Shown: positions 1 to 12,300 of the stretch, in pieces
Layout: every line of letters begins with the position of its first letter
Position numbering within the stretch: the first letter of the stretch is position 1
Assembly: GCA_013397935.1 (NCBI GenBank)
Contig: VZRN01001308.1
Location: forward strand, 454,612-518,611
DNA: 64,000 bases
Origin: Dasyornis broadbenti
Lineage: Eukaryota > Chordata > Aves > Passeriformes > Dasyornithidae
Reading direction: 5' to 3'
The notes under the pieces: generated by a model
What the model saw: only the letters and a program-made list of their open reading frames with translations
Told to the model about the DNA's origin: nothing
Databases searched by the model: none
Program-made: the position numbers and the translations under genes

Positions 1-300
1 TGGGCTCCACGAGACACGGGACGGGCGGGGAAGGGGGCCCGGGGCCCGGGGGGCCGCAGCCCCACCCACGCCCTCAGGCCCCGCCTCCCTCCCCGCCCCA
101 GACCACGCCCCCTCGATCACGCCCCACCTTTGGCCCCTCGCGGGAGTCTCGAGGTCACTTCCGGGGCGGGCCGGAAGCGGCGGGCTCGCGGTCGGGTTTA
201 AACCGCGCAGGGCCGCGCGGCTGCTCCGGCCCTGGGGCCGTGACCCCCTGGAATACCTCCCTTGAACCTCAGCTGACCACCCGAACTCCCCGGTCCCGCC
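1..300 (+). promoter_or_regulatory. TRAIP: TRAIP promoter and 5' UTR, CpG-rich
   Basis: The 300 bases before the TRAIP start codon are very rich in G+C and CpG and carry several GC-box-like runs. Two ETS-type sites face each other: ACTTCCGG at 157-164 and CCGGAAGC at 171-178, with GGGGCGGG between them. There is no canonical TATA box. TTTAAA at 197-202, inside the palindrome GTTTAAAC, could be either an AT-rich core element or a CHR-type cell-cycle element. The transcription start is not visible; by position it probably lies between about 190 and 260. The island continues past exon 1 to about 480. Confidence 0.75.
157..202 (+). promoter_or_regulatory. TRAIP: Inverted ETS sites, GC box and CHR-like TTTAAA
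   Basis: Seen: ACTTCCGG (157-164), GGGGCGGG (163-170), CCGGAAGC (171-178), CGCGG (187-191) and TTTAAA (197-202). Known: TTTAAA is one of the accepted variants of the CHR element used by DREAM and MuvB complexes in G2/M genes, often with a GC-rich CDE a few bases upstream. TRAIP acts in replication and mitosis, so such control would make sense. Inference only; the elements are short. Confidence 0.4.
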
Positions 301-398
301 ATGCCCATCCGCGCCCACTGCACCATCTGCTCCGACTTCTTCGACAACGAGCGGGACGTGGCGGCCGTGCAGTGTGGGCACACCTTCCACAGGGAATG
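301..398 (+). CDS. TRAIP: TRAIP exon 1: start codon and first half of RING
   Basis: Encodes residues 1-32 and two bases of Cys33. It holds six of the RING ligands: C7, C10, C25, H27, H30 and the start of C33. The C-x2-C ... C-x-H-x2-H-x2-C order is the RING-H2-like pattern of TRAIP. The donor is GTGAGC directly after TG. Confidence 0.96.
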
Positions 399-3300
399 GT
401 GAGCGCCAGGGCGGGGCGGGAGCTCGGGCCGGGCCGTGGGGTGTCAGCCACGGGTACCTTCTGTGGCCCTGCGCGAGAGCTCTGAGGGGTTCATGGAGCT
501 GCTGCAGCAGTTTGGGCATTGCTGATTATACATTTGAATGGGCTGTCTCGGGAGGTGATGGATTCGCCGTGCCTGGAGGTGTTTAAAGAACGACTGGATG
601 TGGCACTTGACATGGTGGTGATCGGTCATAGGACTCGATGATCTCAGGTCTTTTCCGACCTGATTGATTCTGTGATTCTGTCACTCTGCTGCCTGCAGGC
701 TCCCTTCTCCGGAAGAGCCGGTGTCACAGAGTGTTTGGAGGGAGCGATGTTGGATTATGGTGAAGCCTCCCTGGCAATTCCATGCTTTTCTAGGACTGTG
801 TTGCAAGTGTCTGTGTTGAAAGGAAATGGTTCTTCTGAGGAAATAAACTTTGTGTGGGGGGAGGGTGGGCATTGCTTTCCTGGCTAGCGAGCTCGGAGAG
901 GGACCACGGGTGTGATTGTCACTTCTCACCCAGCAGTGCTGCTCGGGCCCGCTCTCTTCCAGCAGCCAGTGGAGTAGGGAGAGCTTCCGAAGGTAATCTG
1001 CCAGCTCCAAATCATTACGCTGCTCCCAAAATAAACCTTTCCAGTGTGACGTGATGGCTTGGTTGCAAAATGCATTAGTTGCTCTCCTGGGGAGCACAGC
1101 AGGTTTGCATTCATCATCTCAAGAGCAGAGCCCAACCTGGTGCCCCTCACTCCGCAGATGCATGTTCAGCAGCACCCCTCGGAGCTGATCAGGCTGGGAT
1201 CTCAGCTGTCACATCCTGATAGAGCAGCTCTTGTGCTACACTGTGTGCAGATCCACTCACTCCTGCGAAACTGTGGCTGTTCAAAGCCTGTCTCCCAGAG
1301 AGATCTGAGCTGTGCAAAAGCTTTGCCCTGTTAAAGATAAGCTCACATGCTAAATTCAGCCAGGAATTGTCTTGGAGATGCAGGTGGAGCATGCGTATGG
1401 AACACAGTGCTCCTGTCGGCCACACTGCTGGACTGAAGGTTTGCCGTTCTGCTTTAGTGTGTGACGAGGAGTCACATCCTGCTGTCTCCTGTGTAGGTGG
1501 GGGGTGGCCCCTGGAAACAGTGCTCCAGGATTTTAAGGATTTACTGTATGTTTTCCTTTTCTTTCCCAGCCTCATCCAGTGGTTTGACACTGCACCGAGC
1601 CGGACATGCCCACAGTGCAGAATCCAGGTAAAGCCATCCCCTGTGCACACCTGTGGCACAGTGCTCTGCAATGTGGAGCTGTAGCCTGGGGTGATGCCAG
1701 AAAAGGGCTCACGGTAGAAAGCAGAGGGACTTTCTGTCGCTTGGGACTCCCCAGAGGCTGAGAGGGGGAACTCCCCTCCATAGCCATTCTGGTTGCAGTG
1801 GGCTGAGAGTGCCCTGCCACTATCTGCACTGCAACTCCTTTAGAAAGGGGCTCTGGGTTTTCACAGCTTTTACTTAGGCTGGGTAAGTATTGGCATAATA
1901 AAGGGTCTGCAAGGACTTAATGAGGCCACCTGACTTGTATTTCTGGAGTGCTCAGCCCATTGCTATCAGGTGAGCAGCCCATTCTGCAGCACATGGGCCT
2001 TACAACCCCTCCTGACTTTACAGCACTCAGCCCTCCCTTGAGAAAAGCAATGGCTGGGGAAAGAAGGAAAGATGTGCTTTGCTTCTGAGATAGGAAGCTG
2101 AGGCTTGGGTTTCCATTGGCTTAACTGAGACCTGAACTACTTTGAAGTCCCTTGTGTCACCAGGCTTCATGCCGCCGGTAGGTCTTGGCACATAGCGGCT
2201 GCAGGAGATGTTTCCTAGCTCTCAGATATAAATTTTTATCCAGCTGCATCTTGGGCTTATTCTGTGTTCGTGCTTCTTTCCTCCTCTCAAGGTCTTGGCC
2301 CTTGTTCCTTCCCTGACTTGTTGATTCCCTCTGTTCTTCTCTGCCTCTTACATCTCTGGGTTACCATGGAGTTATCGCGAAATAACATCTTATGTGGCAG
2401 TAACCATGCAATTAGCTGGTGTCATGACTGTATATAATACTTAAAACACAAAGCTGTAACTGCATGGGGGAGGTGTGGAGAGCTATCAAATTCAATTACA
2501 GCACCTTCTGCCTGCAGAAAGCAGCACGTACTTCTGTCTTAGGATTTGGCATCATGTTAGCTCAGCATCAGCTGCTTGGGCCTGAGCTGCCAGAGAACAG
2601 ACTGCGCTCGATTCAGAAATGTCTGAATCTTTCTGCTGCGGCTCAGGAGCTTGGCTGGAGTCACACTCCCAAAAACTGAGCGGGGGGTCTGCTGCTGTGC
2701 TGTTGAGCCAAAGCAGAGCAGCGCCACTAATGGTGTCAAACACGTGATCTGATTTGCCTTTCATGGCCTTGTCACAAGACAGTACCTTCTCCCCCTCCAT
2801 CTGTCTTCTATATCCGTTGTTTCCCTATTTGTGCCCATCAAACTCTTCTGTCTTCTGTGTTTAGGTCAGCAAAAGACACATCATCAATAAGCTGTTTTTT
2901 GATGTTGCCGTGGAGGAGCGTGCAGCACCGGATGCTGAGACCTTGCAGGTAACTTGTCTGGGGGTTCTTTCCTCATGTGATACTTCAGCCCCCTGGAAGT
3001 GTGGCCTGGCCTGCTGGTCCTCTGCCAGCAGGTGCTTCCCAAGCTGGAGCTTGCTGTGCCCATGTTTCTGACCTGAAGCACATCAGTCTCTGTGGTGATT
3101 TAACATTCCCCTTGACCAAATCCCACGTGGTCACTCGAGGAGCCTCCTCTACTTCCTGCTCTTCCTTCTGCTTCTCACTTTACCTAGAAACCTCCTGAAA
3201 CCGCATCACATTGAACTGCTGCTCCCTTGGGAATGAGGGTACAGAGCTGTTCCCAAAGGCAGGAGAAGGAAAATCCCAGGTGCAGTGGTATCTGTGGCTT

Positions 3301-6300
3301 GCTTGTGTGTGAGCCCTGCTAACCTCTCTGGAAAGAAAGAGGGGTTGGTTCCTCTGTTGGAGGAAGTGTCCCCACCTCCCTTCTGTGCAGGGAGGTTGTT
3401 TGCACAGATTGAAGGATGTGGGGCAGGGTCATGATAAAGTCATGATTCCCCAAGAGAGACTAGGAAAGGGACTTTCTGAAGCCACACCAGCACCGGTGAA
3501 CAAAGTGGAGGCTGAGTCCTGGCAGGATCCTGGCTGGAGCTGGGTTGCTGGGTGGTGTGCCCCAAGTGCCACCTTTGGGTGTGGAGAGCTGGGGGTGAGT
3601 AGGGATAAACACAGAGTGGCTGTTCCATGTTCTCCTTTGTGCAGTGTGGATGAAACACAGCTCCTTCTGTCTTGGAATTATCTGTTCCAAAAAAAAGGGT
3701 GGCCGGTTGACCTTGGTATAATGGGACGCTTGTACCCTCTTGTGTTTAGAAGCAGCATGTGCAACAATTACCATAATTAGCAGTTGCCATGACAATTCTG
3801 TATGTACTTTGTATGTCTTTAAAATAAAGCCAGCCAGACTAGAATGTCAGTAGCACTGTCTTTCTCCAAGACCACCAATAATGAAACTGAAGGAATGGAG
3901 GAGCATCTCTGGGCACTGGGCGCTGTGCGCCCTCGGAGCAGATAAACATTGCCTTTCATACAAATTGAGATCTGTTCTCACAAGTGTAATGAGATGAGGG
4001 ACTCGGAAATGGGTTGCCTGGAGAGAATTGCCCTAGAAAATCTTCCTGTTTGTTCTCACCCCCACCCCAGGATCCAAAATGGGTTCCCCCAGCCTTCTGC
4101 TCCAGGCAGGCTGTGCAGAACTGCTCCCTTGCTCAAGGGCGGGACTGTGGAGCTGCTCCTCCACATTAAGCTTAATTGTAACTCCTTCTGCTCCTATAAA
4201 TCTTGTGTGTGTCTGTCAAAGCAACATCTAGCCCAGTGTACAGCCTGCTTAATGAGGGCACTGAGGTCACCAGCGGAAAGAACCAAGTATTTTTCTGTGT
4301 AAATCAGTATCATTAGCTTGTGTGGGTATTCGCTGCTATGTGCCGTGGTACAGGTTGCTGCTGCGTTTGTCACCAGGTTCATGCGGTTTGCTGCCTCATT
4401 TTTGGAGGACATGCAGTACCTTAAGAACACAGATCCCTTGTTCACCGTGGGTGAGGGACTAATGTCCATCAAGATGGGAGATCTGTCTGATTCTGGCCAC
4501 GCAGAAGTTCAAAGCAAACACATGGTGGGCCAAGCCAAGGCTCTTCAGAAGATAAGAATTGCTGGCATCCTCAGCCAGAAGCAGTTTCACCTGGAAAAAA
4601 AAAAAAAATCCAAGGTTTGTGATGAACCGCTGCCCAGCCCTCCAAGAGCGGTGTTCATCTCTGTAATCAACTGGAGCTGTACCTGTGCAAGCCACAACTA
4701 TCCTTGAATGAGCATTTGGCCTCCTGCCATGAAAAGGATGTGCTAGAAAGTGAAGTGTGTAGCTGTGGTCTGCTTGTCATCTTGGGGAAACAAGTTTGGG
4801 ATTCTCTTCTGAGAACCAGTCTTTGGCACCCAGCGAAGTGGTCAGAAGAGCTCCCTCATGATCTGAAACCCTTTCCTGTTGTTGCGGAATTAGCCCTATT
4901 ATCTTTTGAGCAGTAATTGTTTTTGTTGCTGTTCTTCACTCTTGCTGCTACTCTGAAATGTTTACAGTCAAAGGAGTGCTGGGGCTGCTTTGCTTTCCAC
5001 CCCCAGGCTAAAACTTCAACAGAAACACCAGAGGGAACCTGGGTCCCTGGAGTAGTTGCAGACCACAGGCTAAATGTCCATGCATTTCTTTCATTACTGA
5101 ACTTGGGTTTAGCCTATATTGATTTTGAAGATGGTTCTTAGTGAGCAGAACAGTCTCCATGTGGCTGTTCCCAGAGCAGGAAAAGGGTGAGTTTTGGGGT
5201 GTAACACCTCAGTGAGTCTGTCAAGAGTTGCTTGTCATCTGGGGAGTGGAGAGTTCTTCCTTGGTGAAGAGGCGGTGGGGGAGGATTCCTGCCTGTAAGC
5301 CTGTTGGGGAGGGTAGAAGCCTTGGAGGACAGCTGTCTGTGGTCAGGATATACTCGTTTGATCTTGGGGAAAATGTGGTCTTGTAGCTCAGCCTGGCAGA
5401 GAGAGGAGAGCTCTCAGAGGAGAGAAAATTGGGAGCAGCTTTTAGGAGCTGTGGTGGAGGATGAGGGATTTCAGATTAAGTTGATGAATGAGGTAATGTT
5501 ACATAGCTGCCCGCAGTAGCCCAGGATTTCTTTGCTATCATGATAATTAGCACATCTTGTGAGCTCACTAATCGTTCCTGAATAGGACTCTGAGGAAGCT
5601 ACTTCAGAATAGTTCCTGCTGCAGAGTTAATTCCACATGAGCCCTCCAGCAGTTGTGCCCCTGGGGCAAATCCTAGTCAGCTCTGCTAGGCTTTGCATTT
5701 AGTCCCTTCTGCTTACCAAGCTTTACATCCCACATTCTCTTTCCTGCCTTTATTGTCACTAGCAGAGTCTCGCTCTGGTCCCATCAGAGCCGTGGTCACT
5801 GCTGGTGCTATTCTTGGCTCAGATTTGCATGTAGCATTCCGGGTTGCACAGATTTGTGTGCCTGTGTTGGCATTTTATTGTGGTTTTATTCCACTGCAGT
5901 TCCTGCCTGACTTGTTATGTGCTTTCCTCTGCAGTTCTCTAACACAGCTTTTTAAGTCATCTTCTGTTGCCTCTTTCCTGCATATATTTATCTCTCTAGT
6001 TTTTATTTTAAATATACGTATAGATATATAGATATAAATAGCCTCTCTTTTTAACCTCTTGATGTTTCCTTTGGCTATTCGCCAGTGTTAAGTTATATCA
6101 CTTCATTATCTCTAATTTAAACTACAGGGCATTTGCTGCCTCTTTCTGATCCTTGATGAAGGCATTAGAAATATTTGATGTTCCTCAGACCCTTGTGGTA
6201 CCCAGGAGACGTTGTACACTCTCAGTTTGGTGTGGTATGGATTAGTTTCTTAGTGATCTGTTTCCAGCCATTCGATTGAGCTGTTAGCTCATATCAGCAT

Positions 6301-9300
6301 CCTGAGCTGCAGTGACTTCAGTGTCTGTCAGCACGTTTGAGCGCATGCTTGGTTACCTTTTCAGGTGTTTGGATATGCCCTCTTGTCTCCCACCTGCATC
6401 TGATTAAAGTTCACTTCAGTTTAAAGAACTCTCAGTAATCCTGTTAGTCTGGCAACATCCCTGCCTTATTGCCTTGTTTAGGTAAAACATTATAAAAATT
6501 GTTCCTGCCTGACTTCCTGTGTTTCCCTGAGAGCCTTCCAAAATTATTCAGCTAAAACAGGATGACTGACAGTGTGAGAAACACGAGGTTGACAAGGCTA
6601 AGACAAAGCTGCGATCCTCTCTTCTGCCCCCGAAGAATGCCAGTTGGAGGTGCTCTTTCCGTTCCGTGTGATAGTCTGGGCTTGTAACTCTGTGCTTGCT
6701 GTTTCCTTGTTCCCTCCTTAGCACCTGCATGGTCCAAACGTCCTGCTGAGAAACCCCTTGGGTCTTTTTAAGATCTGGTGAAAACATCTCTGCAGGGCAT
6801 TTCCTAATGGGGTTCTCTGTGTTGTGTTTCAGAATGAACTGGACAAGGTGAAGGCCCAGCTCTCCTTGAAAGGTGAGTTCCCACTGCCTGCAGGGGATTG
6901 GCTGCCCACAATCAGCAGGTCCTGGGCTCTACCTGTGCCAGGTGGTTTGCCCAGGTCTGAGGAGCCCCTGTGCAGAGGCCATCCCTCTCTGAAGCCGAGG
7001 ACATGGTTCAGGCTGCAAACTGTTTTGCTGGGGCAATTTCTTCAGAGATTTTTCTGAGGCAAGAACACCTAAGGCTATACAAAGCTTGTATGACAGAGCC
7101 TGAGTCCACAGCCTGGCCCAGCTCTGCTGTAACTCAGGAGCTCACTGCAGGTTTAGACAAACAGATGCAATTTTTTTGCCCCCTTCCTAATCACAAGCGT
7201 ACAGAATTGCAGCACAGCTCTATCCAGCCTTGAAAGCAGGCTTGAAAGCAAAACCCTTGGTTTGCTCACTGGAAAACTCACAGCTGCATATGGCAAAGGC
7301 TCATTCCCTCCAGCAGATGAGAGGGTGAAAGTGGTGTCCAAAAGCAGCAGTGGGAAGGCTTTGGATTTGTTTGGCTGTTGCAGTGCCACATGTGTCGCGC
7401 GAAGAGCAGACGGAGTTCAGTGTGTGCGCACTTCCATCTTCCCATCTTTAATTTTAGAGGATGTTTGAGGGAGGCAGGAAAAGCAAAAGCCCTGGAGACT
7501 TGTCGATGGGTTTTAAGCATCGTCTGTAGGCAGCCTGTCATCAGAACATGAGTCATGAGCAGCAAAAGGAAAATGTCAGTCTAAGTGACAGAAATCCTAA
7601 AGCATGCTAGCAGAAGGGGAAAAAAAATGTTTAAAGAATGCTGGGGGCTCACCCACGCCCCGAGAGTTGTCTTTCCTCTGCGTTCCTTGCATGCACGAGA
7701 CAGACATGAATAGCCAGTAGATTGAGGATTCGGTCCTTAGCCTGAGAGCAGAATTGGATGGTCTGCACATCTCTGTTCTGAGGCCTGTTCTCCTGCCAGC
7801 TTGGTTGAGTTTAGTGACTTGGTAGAGAGCCAGATCTTCTGGGGAAGGTGGCTGGGATTCTTGCTAGGATATTCTTCAAGAAAAACTGCTTGAAGGCCTG
7901 CTAATCTTCTCGGCTTCTGGTGAGTAGAGGTTGGATTTGACATTCCCTGTCCCATTCTCTTTTCATATTGGAGATGCGAATCTCCTTCCCACCTCCTGCC
8001 TCCTTTGCTGTGGGTACTCTGCTCTCTGCTGGTTCCTGTGTATAAGTTCTCCACGTGAAGCTGTGCTCTGCTCTGCTCTGCGCTCTGCAGAGGAGCTGTG
8101 GAGCTGCCAGGCTCTGATCAGCCTGCAAATGGCTCGAGAGGTGCCGAGCTCCGAGCAGACCCAGCAGGCTCTGTGGGAGGCACTCTGAATGAGCTGAAAA
8201 CTCATTCCTGCCATCTGCCTCTGGGCAGCTGGGAACGGAGGAGGGGGAAGCCCTAACTCTTTTGGTGGGTGTGGAGTCCCTGCAAATGCAAAGGAGCATC
8301 TCCAGGCACTGCCTCTGGTGAGAAAGGGTTATTCAGATCAATGGAGAAGCCACCTGTGTGCTGCTGCTGGGACACGTTCCCCTTTTGTACCTTGGTCCTA
8401 CATGGCTCTTTTACTCCCTGATTGAACAGTGAAACTTCACTGCAGGTCATGCTTCCACAGGATGTGGAGGCAGAATTTGAAACTGGATGGCTTGCAGGGA
8501 GAACAAGCTTTTTGGAAAGGCACTCTTTGGCTCTCCACTATTGCCAGGCTGGAGCTGCAGGTGATTTTAGCAAAGACAGAGGATGCTGAGCTGAAGATTT
8601 TACCCTGCTCTCAGCAGGGTCAGGTGGAGGGGTTCCTGCTTTCCCTCATTACCAACTGCTTTGAGCTTCTCAGCAATGCTGGCTGCTCCCTGCATAGGTC
8701 TGACAGCTCCTGATGGTGGTTGTTGCTTTCTGAGCTGTTCTTCCCTTGTCACCACAAAACGAATTGAAATCTGGTGGCATATTCTACCACCTTCTCTCTG
8801 GTGGTCATAGGCTTTACTCCTGGGTTGCCAGCAGGACTCAAAGGTTTTGTGACCTGCAGAGTGGGCACTTGGGGAATCTGCTTAAGCTGTCATGTGTCCT
8901 GCAGAGTCCCCAGTGTCACTGCCTCCTGTCTTTTGATGTAGGTGCTGTGCTTGGTGAGGGCACATGTAGCAGCTTGGTGGACCACTGCATAGAGCTGCCC
9001 AATGGCCCCCAAAGGGGTTCCTGACACATAAGGTTCCATGTGGAGAAGATGGGCTCAAAGCCCTGTTCTCCAGCTCTGTGACAGCTTGGTGTGACTGGAG
9101 AGGAATGATTTCCTTGTGCAAGCCTGGCTTTGAGAAAACGCAGGAGTTAAGATATATCATCTTAATGCTAGCAGGGCTGGCACTGGAAAGCTATTAAAGG
9201 GATTTTTTTTATCTTTAGTAAAGAAATCTTGAAGCCTGCTGGCACTGAGAGAAGCAATTGCTCAGTACAGACCCTGGTACAGACAGCATTTAGAGAAATG

Positions 9301-12300
9301 GCTCTCTCCAGGAATGGCCAAATCCTGGCAGCCTGGAGCAGTCTGTGTGCTCCTGCTGCTGTGGTGCAGCTGGGGTCTGGGTTACCAGGCCATGACCTTT
9401 TCCTTTCTTCTTTTCTTTTCCAGAGAAAGAAAAGCGGGAATGCCAGGCTGTTGTGGACGGGCTGAGGGACACTCTGGATGTGCGCAATGCCACCATAGAG
9501 TCGCTCCAGAAGGTGCTGGGAGAGACAGAGATGCTGTGCTCCTCTCTCAAGGTACACTCCCTGTCCCCAGCAGGACTAACCATCATGCAGTCGGTGTTAG
9601 TTCTGTTGAAGATCTCTGCAGATCTTACTAATAAAGAGATTGTGCTGGTGGGAGTTTGGGTCTGGTGCCTGGGTTTTTTTTTTTGGTTTGATTAATTGAA
9701 GCAAGTGCTATTGCTGGACTTGAGGTCCTGTTTGTGCTCTGCCTGGGGTGATTCAGAGGCATAAAAGCCTACAGGCCTATGGTTTGTGTACAGGTGCTGA
9801 AGGCAGAGGTGTCCCTGGTGGAGGAGAAATGCCAGCCCAGCCTGAGGAATGTGACTGAGCCTCACTAATGAAGTGGCAGTGCTGGTCATAAAGGTAGTAG
9901 CAGGAACCTAGTGTGGGAACTAGCCCCAGCGCCCCATTGCTGTAACACTGGCTCCCTGAGGTGGAATGTTCTTCTGAAATGGGTTTAGGCCAGGCGGGAT
10001 TCATGGAAAATTAGTTTCTTACTTTGATTGGGGGAGAAATCAAACTGCAAAATATGGAGGGGGAGTTGCAGGCTTCAGCTGAGTGGGATCTGATCCAGCA
10101 AACTCTCCTGTCTCTGTTCTGTTGCCAGGGCTTTGCCTCAGTTAGGTTAGTAATGTTGTGAAGTCCAGGGATCAAATATTCCTGTTGTGTTTCAGCGTGC
10201 AGTGACTCAGTGTGTAGTCATGTACTGTGCGTAAACAGCAAGAGGAAGAGGGTAAGAGCAGGAGCAGCTTTGCTAGGATGTCTTGGAGCAGCTTTGCCTT
10301 GGTGCTGGGCTGGGCAGCCTGTGCTGTGTGAAGGTGAGGTGCCTGTCTCAAGAAGGAGGGGGGCAGGCAGGTGGCGTTGTGAGCTGCAGACTGAAAGGTG
10401 GGGGAGGGGTCTGCTGCATTTTCCAAGCTCTCTGACCCAGTGTGTTAAACTGCATCGTGTTTCTTGACCTGCAAGGCCAAGTGGCCCAGAGAGAGCTTGT
10501 AGATATGTCGTGGTGCTGTCTTGCTATATGCCACCTGCAGCTGGGCTCTTCTGCGAGGAAGCATCTGGGAGGTCTACCTGACACTAGGACAGATAGAATA
10601 AGGAATTAATGCCAGGCAGGCCTCTCTGTGAGCCAGCACAACTGTGTTTGCCCAACCATGGGATTATATCCAATCTGCTTGCATGTAAAGGCAGCCTGGA
10701 TCTTGAGCATGCCGTAGATGCTGGTGTGATCCTGGATAGATCAGTGGCAGGATACTTCTGATGTCCTCTACTCCAGCAAAAATAACTGTGACAGTGGAAG
10801 CTGGTACTTGCTGCTCAACTCAGCATCTCAGTGCTTGGTTTTCCTGTCTTGACACCTCTGGAGGAGGCTCTGTGCTTATCTTCCCTGTTGCAAAACCCTC
10901 TCTGTATGCTTAAGTCCCTTTAATGAAAGCTGGGCAGGGCAGAAGGATTAGGGACCTGGAGGTATCTTTTCTGTGGTGTACGGGGTTTCCCAGCTGAATG
11001 CCAAGCACTGTCTTAAACTGCATCATTAAAGATTAAAGCACTAAACTTCTGCAGTTAAAATACAGGCTTAACTCGCTGTGACGCAGGTTAAGGCTGCAAG
11101 CTGGTCCTGTCTTCTGCTGGCGCTGTCAGCTGCCGCTGAACCTCTGGGTGAGAGTTTGCTGCTGTTTCAGGCTGGCTAAAGCTGGGGACTTTGCTCTGAC
11201 TGGGCACAAAACACTGCTGTGGGGATCTGAAGTGCTGAGGGCTCTGTTTCGGGAAAAGCCAAAGACAGGCTTCGGTTAAGCAAGAGTAACACATGAGCCT
11301 CTGGCAACATTGTCCCTCCTCAACTTCCCAACGGTTTCACTGCTGTTTGGTTTCTATGGCAGGAAGTGGATAAAATCCTTCAACTTCTGTGTGGGAAAGA
11401 GCTTTACAAGGCAATGGTCTTTTGGCCTCCCTCTGGAATCAGCACTGTGCTGAAACCAGAGCCCTTTGAAGTTGCTGTGCAAGGTGCTCAGGCGCACACA
11501 AACCTAGACAGCACAGATGCATCAAAATGGTGCTAATTCAGCTCTCCCCATCCTCTGCCACACTGCAGATGTGTGCTTCTCCAGCTCAGCTGAGGTTCTC
11601 TGTTACTGCTGGAGAGCTGGAGAGACAATGGCTGTAATAGGCTTGCAGCAGGTGAGAAAAGTGCCCAGATGGATGTCTGGTTTGGCTGAGGTCTGCCGGA
11701 AGAGACCTACTCATTCCTTTTTATGCTTTAAGCAGCTAATGGCAAGGAGAATTGGGAGGGTGAAAAAATCAGCTGTGCACAGAGGGGAAGACAATAGTGA
11801 GGTGTGCTTGCTGTGGACTCCTTTGCTTTTGAAAAACATTGTCACCGCTGCCTACAGGGCACTGTGCAGCCCCTCCAGTGCTCCCAGCAGAGAGGGGCTA
11901 CAACATGATTTGAGCTCCAGCCTCGCCTTGTGATTAGCACAGAGACCCTGCTGTACTCATGGGGAGCGGAGCTGGGGGTACAGTGGGTGGGAGCTTAACT
12001 CTCCGTAATCCCGGGCTGCTGAGGTGGTGATAGCATTTAGCGCCAATGTATGCTCTGAGCTGCCGGCAGTGCGCATAAGCCAGGATGTTTCTCCAACAAT
12101 CCCTGGAGCCTTGCTAACGCTCTGTGTGCACTTACGTCCCTGCAGAAGCAGATGAAATTCCTGGAGCAGCAGCAGGAGGATAACAGAAGTTCAAAGGAGG
12201 AGGCCCGCCGGCTGCGAAACAAGCTGAGAACCATGGAACGGTGAGATCTGGGGTGCTCTCTGGGCCATGCAAGCTGGGCTGCGCACCTCTGCCCTTTTTG

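Larger units (their letters stand above)
399..2864 (+). other. TRAIP: TRAIP introns 1 and 2
   Basis: Intron 1 (399-1569) starts in the CpG island and holds one CR1 fragment. Intron 2 (1628-2864) shows nothing I recognise beyond pyrimidine-rich sequence before its acceptor. Confidence 0.85.

Noticed and set aside
3823..3828. AATAAA within TRAIP intron 3
   Set aside because: Exons continue for another 15 kb with all phases intact; there is no sign that transcripts end here.
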